The notes: a model not told the origin generated them from the sequence alone. Shown: positions 15,134 through 23,413, counted from the first letter of the stretch. The stretch: DNA of 23,536 bases from CALZFJ01 sp051878575 (GCA_051878575.1 JBJEKJ010000100.1:1-23536), one strand, 5' to 3'. Numbers and translations: made by a program.

Positions 15134-15784
15134 CTAAAGGGCTGAGAACTGAGTGCTGTCGACGCGGCATATGGGGCAGTGGTAGTCGGTCGGCATCTCG
15201 CCGTCGAATTCGGCCACATAGCCACACAGGTTGCAGCGATAGCGGCGCTTCTCGGCAGCCTTTGGTGCCTCTTTCACCTCGTCGCGCTCGGCCACGAATG
15301 TGGGAGCGGTCTTCGGAGCCTTGCCTTTTACCACGCGATGATAGTAGTCGTAGGTCATCGGGGTTCCCTCGCCCTTGACGGTGTCCACGAGGCGTGCCAT
15401 TACCACTACATGAGTCTCATTGTCGACGAAGTTCAGCGCGTCGAGAATCAAACGTCCGGCGAAAGTTCCCTTCACGAGCGGGGCTCCTGCCACCACGTCG
15501 TAGCCATAGTCGGCATATTTGTCGACATTTCGGCTGCTACAGAATCCGAATTGACCGATTACCGAAGTGTCGCTCTCCTCGGCGATAATCGAGAGTGAGA
15601 ATCTCTTGTTGCGCTTGATGGCGTCGAGCGTGTAGTTGTTTTTGTTGAGCGATATTGCGAGAATGGGGTTCTCGCTTGTCACCTGGAAGCAAGTGTTGAT
15701 GGTGCAGCCCACAGGGCGGTCGCCATCCATGCAGCCCACCACATAAAGTCCGTAGGTGAGCTTGAAAAGTACGGTAATGTCCAT
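15134..15784 (-). CDS. Flavin reductase domain fused to rubredoxin (Hrb-like)
   Basis: The 216-residue product has an N-terminal flavin-binding split-barrel domain (about 1-160, with GCTINTCFQVTSENPILAIS) and a C-terminal short rubredoxin (182-213) whose iron ligands are C184, C187, C203 and C206 (CNLCGY, CPIC). Such high-molecular-weight rubredoxins pass electrons from NAD(P)H/FMN to oxygen- or NO-reducing flavodiiron proteins and rubrerythrins in anaerobes, so oxidative or nitrosative defence is the likely role. No flavodiiron or rubrerythrin gene is beside it in this window. A -7 element TAAATTTG lies at 15824-15831, about 40 bases upstream. It converges with the ABC permease gene, 24 bases apart. 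Confidence 0.88.
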   Translation of the reverse strand: MDITVLFKLTYGLYVVGCMDGDRPVGCTINTCFQVTSENPILAISLNKNNYTLDAIKRNKRFSLSIIAEESDTSVIGQFGFCSSRNVDKYADYGYDVVAGAPLVKGTFAGRLILDALNFVDNETHVVVMARLVDTVKGEGTPMTYDYYHRVVKGKAPKTAPTFVAERDEVKEAPKAAEKRRYRCNLCGYVAEFDGEMPTDYHCPICRVDSTQFSAL

Positions 15785-15823
15785 AAAAGTCGTGTGTATT
15801 GAAGTTTTTAGTATTTATCGTGG

Positions 15824-15831
15824 CAAATTTA
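15824..15831 (-). promoter_or_regulatory. -7 promoter element (TAAATTTG) of the flavin reductase-rubredoxin gene
   Basis: TAAATTTG on the minus strand matches TAnnTTTG, 39 bases before the ATG at 15784. The nearest upstream TTTG is only 14 bases away, which is too close to be a normal -33. Confidence 0.45.
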
Positions 15832-15888
15832 CGTTTTCTCGGTCTCAAATGCAAGAGGGCGGCAATAGATTTTTTCTATTATATTAAA

Positions 15889-15926
15889 AATAAAAAATCC
15901 GGCTACACATCTCGCGCCACCGGATT
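15889..15926 (-). terminator. Intrinsic terminator of the NagB-like/PIG-L gene
   Basis: AATCCGG (15896-15902) and CCGGATT (15920-15926) form a 7-bp stem with a 17-base loop. On the minus strand the stem runs into a T-rich tail (TTTTTTATTTTTAA). It is about 150 bases beyond the stop at 16075. The rest of 15832-16074 is AT-rich and shows no gene. Confidence 0.6.
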
Positions 15927-16074
15927 CCTAACCTATGATTCACTTATTTGTTGTTGCTTCTTTATGTTAGTTAATTTTATTAAGCTTATTTTGTTGGTTT
16001 CTATAGTGATTTTTTCAATGTTTCATTCATTATGAATAGTGTCTCGTGTTTCATTCGATAATAAATGAGTGTAT

Positions 16075-18057
16075 TTAATGAATGGGATGATATTCCACAA
16101 AAGCCTCGATAGCCTCATACGAGGCCAGTCCGAGAGCGCTGTACAATTGTGCCGTGCCACGGTTGCGATCTTCGGCGCGTTGCCAGAATAGGCGGTCGTC
16201 GTCGCCGAGGAACGGTGCGTTCTCCATTTGCGACTGATGCTTCAGGATGGAGTTGCGCTTGAATCTCAGTTCCTCAGGACTGATAGGCACTGCCATCTCA
16301 ATGTGGTCGATTTCCCATTCAGCCCATGCACCACGATACATCCAGATGCGGCAGTCCTTCATCCACGGCTCGTCGATAAGCTCGTCGACGGCGGCAAGCA
16401 CAGCGTCGGTGCACACGCGGTGTGTGCCGTGCGGGTCGGCAAGGTCGCCGGCCACGAAAATCTGATGCGGCTTCACGTCGTTGATCAGCTTCTTCACTAT
16501 GTCGACGTCGCGACGTCCGAGGTCGCCTTTCTTGATGGTTCCGGTCTCATAGAACGGAAGCTCGCAGAAGTGGATGTTCTCGGGCTTGACGCCGATATAG
16601 TAGCATGCCGTGGTAGCCTCGCACTGGCGAATCTTGCCTTTCAGATAGCGCACGGCGTCGATGTCGATGTCGCCTGCGTGCTTCTTGTTGATGAATCCGT
16701 GAATCTCGTTGCTCAGTCGCTTGTAGGCGTCGGTGTCGATGCCGAACTTCTCGCCTATGCGGTCCATTAGCATCACGTAGCGCATCATATCCTCATCGCC
16801 CACTGCGATGTTGCCCGATGTCTCGTAGGCTACGTGTACGTCGTGGTGCTGGTCGACAAGTCGTTTCAGCGTTCCGCCCATGGAGATTACGTCATCGTCG
16901 GGGTGCGGGCTGAAGACTATCACGCGTTTTGGATATGGAGTGGCTCGCTCGGGGCGGTTGGAGTCGTCGGCATTGGGCTTTCCTCCGGGCCATCCGGTGA
17001 TGGTGTGCTGGAGGTCGTTGAAAATGCGTATGTTCACGTTGTAAGCCGAGCCGTAGAGTGCCAGGAGCTCGCTTAGTCCATTATCGTTATAGTCTTTGTT
17101 GGTAAGTTTCAAGATGGGTTTTCCCGTGGTCTCACACAGCCACACGATGGCGCGGCGTATCAGCTTGTCGCTCCACTCGCATGATGTTACTTTCCACGGA
17201 TGGCTGATTCGGGTGAGCTTCTCGGCTGCCGGCAGGTCGATTGCCATCTGCACGTGGCGGTGCAATTGCAGGAACGATGCCGGCGTCTGGTCGTTCATCT
17301 TGCCCTCCACGGTGTTGTACACGAGGCTCGAGTAGTTCTCTCCCCACGCAAGGCAGATTACGCGCTTAGCGGCGAGTATGTTGGATATGCCGAGCGTGAC
17401 GGCTGTGGTGGGCACGTCCTCGCAGTGATACGACATCGCGATCATCTGGCGGTTCTCGGGGCTGAGCAGCATCAGGCGGCAGGCCGAGCTGGCGTTGGAG
17501 CCTTGCTCGTTGAATGCCAGTGTGCCTAGCTTGCCGAGCTCGCAAATCAGCAGGTCGATTCCTCCGTTGTCCTCTATTTCAGCCTCATAGTCCTTGCAAT
17601 ATTGGTGCAGGTCCTCAAGTGTTGACTTGTTTCCGAAAGTGTGGATATTGCTCGCCTTCACGTCGACTTTGTCGAGCAGCACAGCCTTCAGGCGGGCAAT
17701 TGTGCTCGGAGATTTTGTCGAGTCGATTGGGAAGAAGTCGCCAATATTGAAAACGATTACTTTATCAAAGCTCACTTTGCCACGCTTGTAGAGCTCCACA
17801 AGCTCGGCATACACGCGCAGCGTGTTGTCGCCGGCGCCCAAGCCAATGGTGCAGTGGCCTTTGGTGTCGACCGACTTCCTTATGGCATCGGCAATGTCTT
17901 TTGCCACTTCGGCTGCGCCATCGAGCGACGACTCGAATATCTTAGTGTACACCTTCTCGTTACGAGTAAGCGACGCAAGCTCAATCTCGCTTGCCGGAGC
18001 GTAATAGCGCTGCGGTATTCTCACCAATTTTATTTGTGAACTTAGATTAGTTTTCAT
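16075..18057 (-). CDS. NagB-like domain (eroded active site) fused to PIG-L/LmbE deacetylase
   Basis: The 660-residue product joins a glucosamine-6-phosphate deaminase-like domain (about 1-310) to a PIG-L/LmbE-type metal-dependent deacetylase (about 375-655). The deacetylase zinc motif is intact: HPDDD at 385-389 and DPHGTHR at 541-547. The NagB domain is not. Compared with the neighbouring intact NagB, FNMDEY has become FNIGDF (catalytic D72 replaced by G106), and GPDGHIAFNE has become GKLGTLAFNE (D141 to L177, H143 to T179; E148 kept as E184). The phosphate loop TGSS has become AGDN. Bacteroidetes commonly carry a fusion of this length annotated as deaminase. Here the deaminase activity is probably lost, and the domain may bind a sugar phosphate or regulate. 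Remaining role: deacetylating an N-acetylated amino sugar (inference). Confidence 0.88.
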   Translation of the reverse strand: MKTNLSSQIKLVRIPQRYYAPASEIELASLTRNEKVYTKIFESSLDGAAEVAKDIADAIRKSVDTKGHCTIGLGAGDNTLRVYAELVELYKRGKVSFDKVIVFNIGDFFPIDSTKSPSTIARLKAVLLDKVDVKASNIHTFGNKSTLEDLHQYCKDYEAEIEDNGGIDLLICELGKLGTLAFNEQGSNASSACRLMLLSPENRQMIAMSYHCEDVPTTAVTLGISNILAAKRVICLAWGENYSSLVYNTVEGKMNDQTPASFLQLHRHVQMAIDLPAAEKLTRISHPWKVTSCEWSDKLIRRAIVWLCETTGKPILKLTNKDYNDNGLSELLALYGSAYNVNIRIFNDLQHTITGWPGGKPNADDSNRPERATPYPKRVIVFSPHPDDDVISMGGTLKRLVDQHHDVHVAYETSGNIAVGDEDMMRYVMLMDRIGEKFGIDTDAYKRLSNEIHGFINKKHAGDIDIDAVRYLKGKIRQCEATTACYYIGVKPENIHFCELPFYETGTIKKGDLGRRDVDIVKKLINDVKPHQIFVAGDLADPHGTHRVCTDAVLAAVDELIDEPWMKDCRIWMYRGAWAEWEIDHIEMAVPISPEELRFKRNSILKHQSQMENAPFLGDDDRLFWQRAEDRNRGTAQLYSALGLASYEAIEAFVEYHPIH

Positions 18058-18077
18058 TAGATTATAAAATTATGGTA

Positions 18078-18184
18078 CAAACGTACAACAATAATTTATA
18101 ATAAAATAATTAATTAACAAAATTTACGCATTGCTATCTATTTTTTAGAAATTACAATGCGAAACTTTCTTGAAAACAAATTTA
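18078..18184 (-). promoter_or_regulatory. Two candidate -7 elements of the NagB-like/PIG-L gene
   Basis: TACGTTTG at 18078-18085 and TAAATTTG at 18177-18184 (minus strand) both match TAnnTTTG, about 20 and 120 bases upstream of the ATG at 18057. Neither has a -33 TTTG at the right spacing. The whole 18058-18385 gap between the two divergent amino-sugar genes is AT-rich and contains no gene. A small GGCCC/GGGCC hairpin lies at 18258-18271. Confidence 0.35.
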
Positions 18185-18342
18185 CGACAAATATTTATAA
18201 TGGCAATGGCTTATCTCACTTTTTTCGAGCAATCACAATGCTTTTTTTATCGGCGGGGGCCCTCGTGGGCCTTCGGTAGCTGCTTTTGTGCGAAAAAATA
18301 GAATTTATAGCTCCTTAATGTGGCTTTGTCGCTTTTTTTCAC

Positions 18343-18350
18343 TAAATTTG
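18343..18350 (+). promoter_or_regulatory. -7 promoter element (TAAATTTG) of nagB
   Basis: TAAATTTG matches TAnnTTTG, 35 bases before the ATG at 18386. A TTTG at 18325-18328 is only 14 bases upstream, short of the usual 19-21. The element lies inside the longer open frame, which supports the 18386 start. Confidence 0.5.
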
Positions 18351-18385
18351 CCAACACAATAGACCATATAACAACTTTTACTATT

Positions 18386-19195
18386 ATGAGATTAATCATC
18401 CAACCTAATTACGAGCAAGTGTCGGAGTGGGCGGCCAATTATGTGGCAGCTCAGATAAATGCTGCACGGCCTACTGCCGACAAGCCTTTTGTGCTGGGGT
18501 GCCCCACGGGCAGCTCTCCGCTTGGCATGTATCGCCACCTTATAGAGCTTAACAAGGCCGGGAAAGTGTCGTTCCAGAATGTGGTGACATTCAATATGGA
18601 CGAATATTGCAACCTGCCTGAGAGCCATCCCGAAAGCTACCACTCTTTTATGTGGAACAATTTCTTCGGCCACATCGACATAAAGCGTGAGAATGTGAAC
18701 ATTCTCAATGGCAATGCCGAGGATTTGGAGAAGGAGTGTGCCGACTATGAGGCCAAGATTGCTTCCTACGGCGGTATTGACTTGTTTATGGGCGGCGTTG
18801 GGCCCGACGGGCACATCGCTTTCAACGAGCCCGGCTCGTCGCTCACATCGCTTACTCGCCAGAAGACTCTGACACAGGATACTATCATCGCAAACTCGCG
18901 GTTCTTCGACCACGACGTGAACAAGGTGCCCAAGACGGCGCTTACCGTGGGCGTGGGCACCATTATGAATGCCAAGAGCGTGATGCTCATAGTGAACGGC
19001 TACAACAAGGCCCGCGCGCTTCAGCATGGCGTGGAGGGTGCCGTGTCGCAGATGTGGACTATCAGCGCCTTGCAGATGCACCGAAAGGCCATTATCGTGG
19101 CCGATGAGGACGCCACTATGGAGCTGAAGGTGGCTACCTACCGCTACTTCAAGGATATTGAGTCGAAGAATCTCGACCCGAAGTCGCTCCTGTGA
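18386..19195 (+). CDS. nagB: Glucosamine-6-phosphate deaminase
   Basis: From the ATG at 18386 the product is 269 residues, close to the length of the well-studied enterobacterial enzyme and with the same residue numbering: GCPTGSSPLGMY (phosphate loop, 38-49), FNMDEY with D72, and GPDGHIAFNEPGSS with D141, H143 and E148. It converts glucosamine-6-phosphate to fructose-6-phosphate and ammonia in the cytoplasm, channelling amino sugars into glycolysis. The frame is open upstream to 18320, but those 22 residues do not look like the family and contain the promoter element. It is divergent from the NagB-like/PIG-L fusion, with 328 bases between the two starts. Confidence 0.95.
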   Translation: MRLIIQPNYEQVSEWAANYVAAQINAARPTADKPFVLGCPTGSSPLGMYRHLIELNKAGKVSFQNVVTFNMDEYCNLPESHPESYHSFMWNNFFGHIDIKRENVNILNGNAEDLEKECADYEAKIASYGGIDLFMGGVGPDGHIAFNEPGSSLTSLTRQKTLTQDTIIANSRFFDHDVNKVPKTALTVGVGTIMNAKSVMLIVNGYNKARALQHGVEGAVSQMWTISALQMHRKAIIVADEDATMELKVATYRYFKDIESKNLDPKSLL

Positions 19196-19230
19196 TTTGC
19201 GCTGATTTGCTATAAGTGAGGATATTACCG

Positions 19231-19285
19231 ATGGCAGCGCCCCAAAAGTTGTGCTGATTGACGCATACTTTTGGGGCGCTGTCAT
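19231..19285. terminator. 19-bp inverted repeat between convergent genes
   Basis: Arms at 19231-19249 and 19267-19285 pair over 19 bp with one mismatch (core CAGCGCCCCAAAAGT). The loop is 17 bases. It lies 35 bases after nagB and 70 bases past the end of the convergent lipoprotein gene, so it can serve both. No clear T-run follows on either strand apart from the T bases within the stem. Confidence 0.6.
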
Positions 19286-19355
19286 GTATCTGTTCGGCTA
19301 TATGCGCCATGCGGCGATACGCCGATTGGGGCGCCTATGGCTGTGTTGCGAGTGT

Positions 19356-20222
19356 TTAGTCGACTTGCACGATAAGGAAGTTCGACATCTCCCAGAATCG
19401 GGTGGCGTTGGTGATTCTCAGAGTCTTAGTGCCATCGGTGTCGACAATCTCGTAGGAGCCCGAAGGGTGCTTGCTTAGCAGCTTGGCTTTCTTGGAGTGC
19501 AATGGCAGCACTGAGAGCGAGCGCTTGTCGGCTTTGGTGAAGTAAGACATCTCGTAGTCGCTCTCCATGATTTTCGTCTTGCGCAGGAATCCGCTTTCCA
19601 CGATTTTGTTCTCTTTCAGCTCCTTCTTCGAGCCAACCACATAGTAGCAGATGTTCAGCTCGTTGGCAAGGCGCGTGGCTTCCTCCTGGGCAATGGTCTT
19701 CTGTGTGCGCTCAGCTGCGCTGACACGTGCGAGCGAGTCGACGCGGGTATTGAGTCCCTCAATTGTGATGTTGGCATTGTGCAGGGCATCCTGAAGTCCG
19801 GCGATAGTTGTCTCCTGTGCCTCAATCTGGCTTTTCAGGCTCTCGACGGTCTTTTTCATGCTCTCGTTGTAGGCTGCCGACTTCTTCAGGCGTGCCTCAA
19901 GGGCGTTGAGCTTGTTGCGGCGCTCCTCCAAAGCCTGCTGTATGGCAATCATGTCGTTGCGAATCTCCTCCTTCTTGTCGGTCGACTCGCGGTTGATGTT
20001 TGGCGAGGTGAGGATTTTCTCCATGTCCTTTATCTGCATCATGCCCTCACTTATCTCGGCCATAAGGCTCATGAGGCTGTCTTTCTCGGCGTTGACCGTC
20101 TGGAGCGAGTCGCTAAGCTCAGTCTGAGAGCTCTCCTCGTTCTCATTTGCGTTTTTGCTGCCTGTGCAAGCCATGAAGGTCATAAAGCCACAGCAGGCAA
20201 ATAATAAAATGGATTTTTTCAT
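19356..20222 (-). CDS. Coiled-coil lipoprotein, possibly Cbp1-like
   Basis: From the ATG at 20222 the product is 288 residues, with a lipoprotein signal (MKKSILLFACCGFMTFMAC, lipid Cys at 19). A TTG three codons earlier also opens the frame but is unlikely. A Glu/Ser-rich linker precedes a long coiled coil (about 40-185) and a C-terminal domain of about 100 residues (YYVVGSKKEL to FLIVQVD). The C-terminal pattern resembles a widespread Bacteroidetes lipoprotein group, some members of which are annotated as Cbp1-family collagen-binding adhesins. I recall this from memory and could not check it. It is probably anchored in the outer membrane. It is the third gene of a likely operon, 35 bases after rsmI. 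Confidence 0.8.
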   Translation of the reverse strand: MKKSILLFACCGFMTFMACTGSKNANENEESSQTELSDSLQTVNAEKDSLMSLMAEISEGMMQIKDMEKILTSPNINRESTDKKEEIRNDMIAIQQALEERRNKLNALEARLKKSAAYNESMKKTVESLKSQIEAQETTIAGLQDALHNANITIEGLNTRVDSLARVSAAERTQKTIAQEEATRLANELNICYYVVGSKKELKENKIVESGFLRKTKIMESDYEMSYFTKADKRSLSVLPLHSKKAKLLSKHPSGSYEIVDTDGTKTLRITNATRFWEMSNFLIVQVD

Positions 20223-20257
20223 AACATTCAAATTTTTGTCAGAATTATACTATATGT

Positions 20258-20998
20258 TTATAAATCACTTACGTTGTTATGGTGCTTGAAATCAGCGTAT
20301 TTGTCGACTTTCGAGGCGGCCGGGGCGGCCTTTCCCCCAACAACGACGACAATTTCTCCGCGTGGATTGTTTGCGGTGAAATATTCCACGAGTTGCGCGA
20401 GCGTGCCATTATGGGTGGAATTGTGGATTTTAGATATTTCGCGGCACACCGACGCCTCGCGGTCGTCGCCGAAAGTCTCGGCAAGCTGTTTCAGCGTCTT
20501 AAGCAGCCTCAGTGGCGACTCATAGAAAATCATGGTGCGCTGCTCCTCGGCGAGTGCCGCGAGCCGGGTGGCTCGGCCTTTCTTCTGTGGCAGGAATCCC
20601 TCGAAGCAGAATCTGTCGCACGGCAGCCCCGAGTTGACTATTGCCGGGACGAATGCCGTGGGGCCGGGAAGGCACTCCACCTCGACGCCGCAGCGGCGGC
20701 ACTCCCTCGAGAGCAGGAATCCGGGGTCGGAGATTGCAGGGGTGCCCGCGTCGCTCACGAGCGCTATCACCTCTCCGCCTTGCAGCCGCTCTATGAGAGC
20801 CGGTAGCGTGTCGTGCTCGTTGAACTTGTGGTGGCTCTGCATGCGGGTGGTGATGCCGAAGTGCCTCATCAGCACGCTGCTCGTGCGCGTGTCCTCGGCG
20901 AGGATGCAGTCGGCGGCGCGCAGCGTGTTGACGGCGCGTATGCTCATGTCGTCGAGATTGCCCACCGGAGTCGGTACGATATATAATTTTCCACTCAT
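20258..20998 (-). CDS. rsmI: 16S rRNA (cytidine1402-2'-O)-methyltransferase
   Basis: The product is 246 residues from the ATG at 20998, where MSGKLYIVPTPVGNLDD gives the canonical RsmI start. The frame is open 36 residues further upstream, but that part is unlike the family. Motifs are GNLDDMSIRAVNTL, AEDTR, SDAGTPAISDPG and LPGPTAFVPAIVNSGLP, all typical. The enzyme uses SAM to methylate the 2'-OH of C1402 in 16S rRNA, tuning decoding in the P site. It follows the acidic hypothetical gene by 26 bases and precedes the lipoprotein gene by 35, so co-transcription is likely. Confidence 0.94.
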   Translation of the reverse strand: MSGKLYIVPTPVGNLDDMSIRAVNTLRAADCILAEDTRTSSVLMRHFGITTRMQSHHKFNEHDTLPALIERLQGGEVIALVSDAGTPAISDPGFLLSRECRRCGVEVECLPGPTAFVPAIVNSGLPCDRFCFEGFLPQKKGRATRLAALAEEQRTMIFYESPLRLLKTLKQLAETFGDDREASVCREISKIHNSTHNGTLAQLVEYFTANNPRGEIVVVVGGKAAPAASKVDKYADFKHHNNVSDL

Positions 20999-21024
20999 AA
21001 GCGCTTTGATTGGTTGTGCGGGTG

Positions 21025-21690
21025 TTAAGGCTGTTGCTTCCGGTTGTAGAAGTGGTTTCTTATCACATTCATGAAGTCGATCACCTCGGGAGCTTCCTTG
21101 TCCCATTCCAAGTCGCCGTAGAAAAACTCCTCGGCCTCGGAGTAGGAGTGCATTGTCTCCACGAGGTTGAGGGTGTCGTTCATCTCCACGTCGTTGTTGG
21201 CAAAGAGCTCGCGGCGGTAGCGGAAACGGTCGTTCAGTGAGAAAGCCTTGCGCAGGTCTCGGCTCATGTTGCGTTGCAGTGCCTCGTCCACCGTCAGCGG
21301 TTCATCGTCGTTGTCGTCGAATTCGGTGTCGCACTCGTCATCTAAGGGGCCTTCGGTAGAATCGTCGCCGTAGTCGTCAGGCTCCGGAGCCTCCACCGGG
21401 TCGCCGTAGTCGGGAATGTCGGTTACTTCGGGAGTGGCATATTCCTCGGGCTCCTCAATTTGTTCCACGATAGGATCATCGAAAATGCCGGTATGCTCCA
21501 CGACGCCTGTCACGGCATCGGAGGCATCACCGAAAGAGCTGCCAATCATCGTAGCCACCTCGTTCCCTTTTTTCGCAATCAAGTCGCGCATACGGGCGTC
21601 GATGTCGTCGATTCCACGGCTCTCTGCCAATAGCAGCAACCCCTCAAGCTCGTAAACTTGCTCTAAAATGTCGTTGAAAGAGTGTGTCAT
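21025..21690 (-). CDS. Acidic hypothetical protein with disordered middle
   Basis: The 221-residue product has a helical N-terminus (about 1-50), a very Asp/Glu/Pro-rich low-complexity middle (about 75-130, such as EPDDYGDDSTEGPLDDE) and a basic-aromatic C-terminal helix region (LRKAFSLNDRFRYRRELF onward, about 145-215). It has no signal peptide or membrane segment, so it is cytoplasmic. I believe the C-terminal region is conserved across Bacteroidales, but no function is known to me. It is the first gene of the rsmI-lipoprotein operon, with a -7 element TACGTTTG at 21716-21723 and an AGGGG ribosome site next to the ATG. Confidence 0.8.
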   Translation of the reverse strand: MTHSFNDILEQVYELEGLLLLAESRGIDDIDARMRDLIAKKGNEVATMIGSSFGDASDAVTGVVEHTGIFDDPIVEQIEEPEEYATPEVTDIPDYGDPVEAPEPDDYGDDSTEGPLDDECDTEFDDNDDEPLTVDEALQRNMSRDLRKAFSLNDRFRYRRELFANNDVEMNDTLNLVETMHSYSEAEEFFYGDLEWDKEAPEVIDFMNVIRNHFYNRKQQP

Positions 21691-21715
21691 AACCCCTTGT
21701 TCGTTAATATCACTG

Positions 21716-21723
21716 CAAACGTA
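21716..21723 (-). promoter_or_regulatory. -7 promoter element (TACGTTTG) of the hypothetical-rsmI-lipoprotein operon
   Basis: TACGTTTG on the minus strand matches TAnnTTTG and lies 25 bases upstream of the ATG at 21690. No -33 element at the right spacing. Confidence 0.45.
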
Positions 21724-21791
21724 GCTATTTATTTCGAAATATTGTGCATTTTTGCCCTAAAAAAATCACATCGCCGGCATTGGCGTTGTCT

Positions 21792-23303
21792 CTATTGGCC
21801 GTTTTGGTCGGGCGGTGCCGGAATATCGTCGGCGTTTTCCCCACATTCATCGTGCCGGGCGAAAAGCTCAAGCAGCAGCGTCTCTATATTGCGGCGAAGC
21901 AGTCGGCGGGTGCCATTGAAGTTGTTCACAAGCACTGCCACTGAGTATTTTGGATTCGTGGCGGGATAATAGCCGGCAAAGCACTGCACGTCGCCCATGC
22001 TGCCCGATTTAAGTGCGATTCTACCTTCGAGTGCCGTGCCGCGGAGCAGCGACTTCAGCGTACCGTCGAGCCCTGCCACCGGCATCAGCGTGGAGAAGTC
22101 GGTGCCGAGCGTATCACGGTCGGCATACACGGCACGCAGCAGCTCGCACAGGAATCTTGCCGAGGCCCTGCCGTTGCGGGCAAGTCCGCTGCCGTCGTAC
22201 ATGAATAGTGCGTCGGTGCTCACTCCATGCGCCTTCCACAGGCTGTCGACTTTGGCAATGGCGAATTTTGGCAAAGCCATATTGCCGTCGGCAGCCGCCA
22301 CGGCACGCAGCACCATCTCGGTGAACATATTGTCGCTGCGGTGAAGCAGTGATTTCAGTATGTCGGTGAGTTGCGGCGATCGGTAGTCGAGCAGCAATAG
22401 CGTGTCGGTCAGCGTGCCGGCGTCGATGCGCTTCCTGCGTATGGCAATATCGGCAGCGTCGAGCCTCCGCTCTATGCTGTCGCATAACAGCAGGTGAGGC
22501 GCCGGATTGGCAAAGGTGTCGGCATAGCGCAGCACGCTGCGGTGAGTTCCTCCCCACAGGTTGATTGCCGGTGTGTCGTAGTCCATTATCGCCTCTATGT
22601 AGTCCACGGGCAGAGTGTCGCCCTTGTCGCCAAGCACGATGTGGCTGTTGATGTCGATTCCCTCCACTTGCGGTGATATACTGAAATCCTCAGGCTCCTC
22701 TCCCGAGCGGTCGAACGATAGCGTCAGCACGTTGTCGGCAAAGCACAGTCCGAAGCATCCGGCTCCATAGTCGTAGCCCAAATCCTCAACCATCCATCGC
22801 GGCGACACCGGCGGGTAGGGGATGGCCGTTCCGTCGACTTCTATGCGCCCGTTGATTTTGCCTATTCCGCATTGCTTGAGCACTGCCGCAACAGTGTCGG
22901 CAAAAGCCGGCTGTGAGGGAAAATACCTCGAGCCTAAAGTAGGGTCGCCTCCGCCTTTGACAAGCAGGTTGCCTTTCAGCGTGCCGTGATTGTCGATTCG
23001 TCCCACGGCATATACATGGGTGCCGAATGTGAAATCCTTGCCAAGCAGTTCGAGCGCGGTGGCCGAAGTCACCGTCTTCATCGTCGATGCGGTGATAAGC
23101 GACTGCTCGGGAGCGTGCCCTGCCACGATAAGCCCTGAGTCGAGCCTCATCACGCACACCCCCACCGATGCATGGCGCAGAGTGGGGCCGAGAGCGAACT
23201 TGTCGACGGCATTTTGCATCGCGTTCTCGCACCGGCCATCTACAGGCACTCCCAAAACCGCCGCTGTGGCGCATATACACAGAATGTGTCTCAATAATTT
23301 CAT
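21792..23303 (-). CDS. dacB: D-alanyl-D-alanine carboxypeptidase/endopeptidase, PBP4 (DacB) family
   Basis: The 503-residue product has a signal peptide (first 20-25 residues) and the three penicillin-binding motifs: STMK with Ser73/Lys76, SDN at 323-325, and KSG at 432-434. The long insertion between the first two motifs is characteristic of peptidase family S13 (PBP4). It trims or cleaves peptidoglycan cross-links in the periplasm. Length and motif spacing are normal for the family, so it should be active. It begins 145 bases from the tRNA gene and is transcribed away from it. It is separated by 101 bases from the next operon on the same strand. No -7 element of the usual type is seen just upstream. 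Confidence 0.92.
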   Translation of the reverse strand: MKLLRHILCICATAAVLGVPVDGRCENAMQNAVDKFALGPTLRHASVGVCVMRLDSGLIVAGHAPEQSLITASTMKTVTSATALELLGKDFTFGTHVYAVGRIDNHGTLKGNLLVKGGGDPTLGSRYFPSQPAFADTVAAVLKQCGIGKINGRIEVDGTAIPYPPVSPRWMVEDLGYDYGAGCFGLCFADNVLTLSFDRSGEEPEDFSISPQVEGIDINSHIVLGDKGDTLPVDYIEAIMDYDTPAINLWGGTHRSVLRYADTFANPAPHLLLCDSIERRLDAADIAIRRKRIDAGTLTDTLLLLDYRSPQLTDILKSLLHRSDNMFTEMVLRAVAAADGNMALPKFAIAKVDSLWKAHGVSTDALFMYDGSGLARNGRASARFLCELLRAVYADRDTLGTDFSTLMPVAGLDGTLKSLLRGTALEGRIALKSGSMGDVQCFAGYYPATNPKYSVAVLVNNFNGTRRLLRRNIETLLLELFARHDECGENADDIPAPPDQNGQ

Positions 23304-23382
23304 ACAAGATCTTTTTTCAATGTGTAAAATTATAAAAAATGGCCATTCTTAACAAGAAATAAAAAATAATATCGATTAAAAA

Positions 23383-23413
23383 TTTGCAGATACAAGAAAA
23401 ATAGCTAACTTTG
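23383..23413 (+). promoter_or_regulatory. Promoter of tRNA-Ser, -33 and -7 elements
   Basis: TTTG at 23383-23386 and TAACTTTG at 23406-23413 are separated by 19 bases, matching both consensus elements and spacing of the Bacteroidetes housekeeping promoter. Transcription would start near 23420, about 28 bases before the tRNA. Confidence 0.8.

Noticed and set aside
18258..18271. GGCCC/GGGCC hairpin as a riboswitch or attenuator of nagB
   Set aside because: It is only a 5-bp stem, it lies upstream of the predicted nagB promoter, and there is no conserved aptamer pattern.
18320..18385. 22-residue N-terminal extension of NagB
   Set aside because: It contains the promoter element TAAATTTG, and the enzyme numbering fits the start at 18386 exactly.
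18392..19285. 297-codon open frame on the minus strand opposite nagB
   Set aside because: It is a mirror of the strongly supported nagB coding frame, and its translation has the Val/His/Leu-rich look of antisense frames with no motif or promoter of its own.
20999..21106. 36-residue N-terminal extension of RsmI
   Set aside because: The family starts at MSGKLYIVPTPVGNL; the upstream part is low-similarity sequence overlapping the end of the preceding gene.
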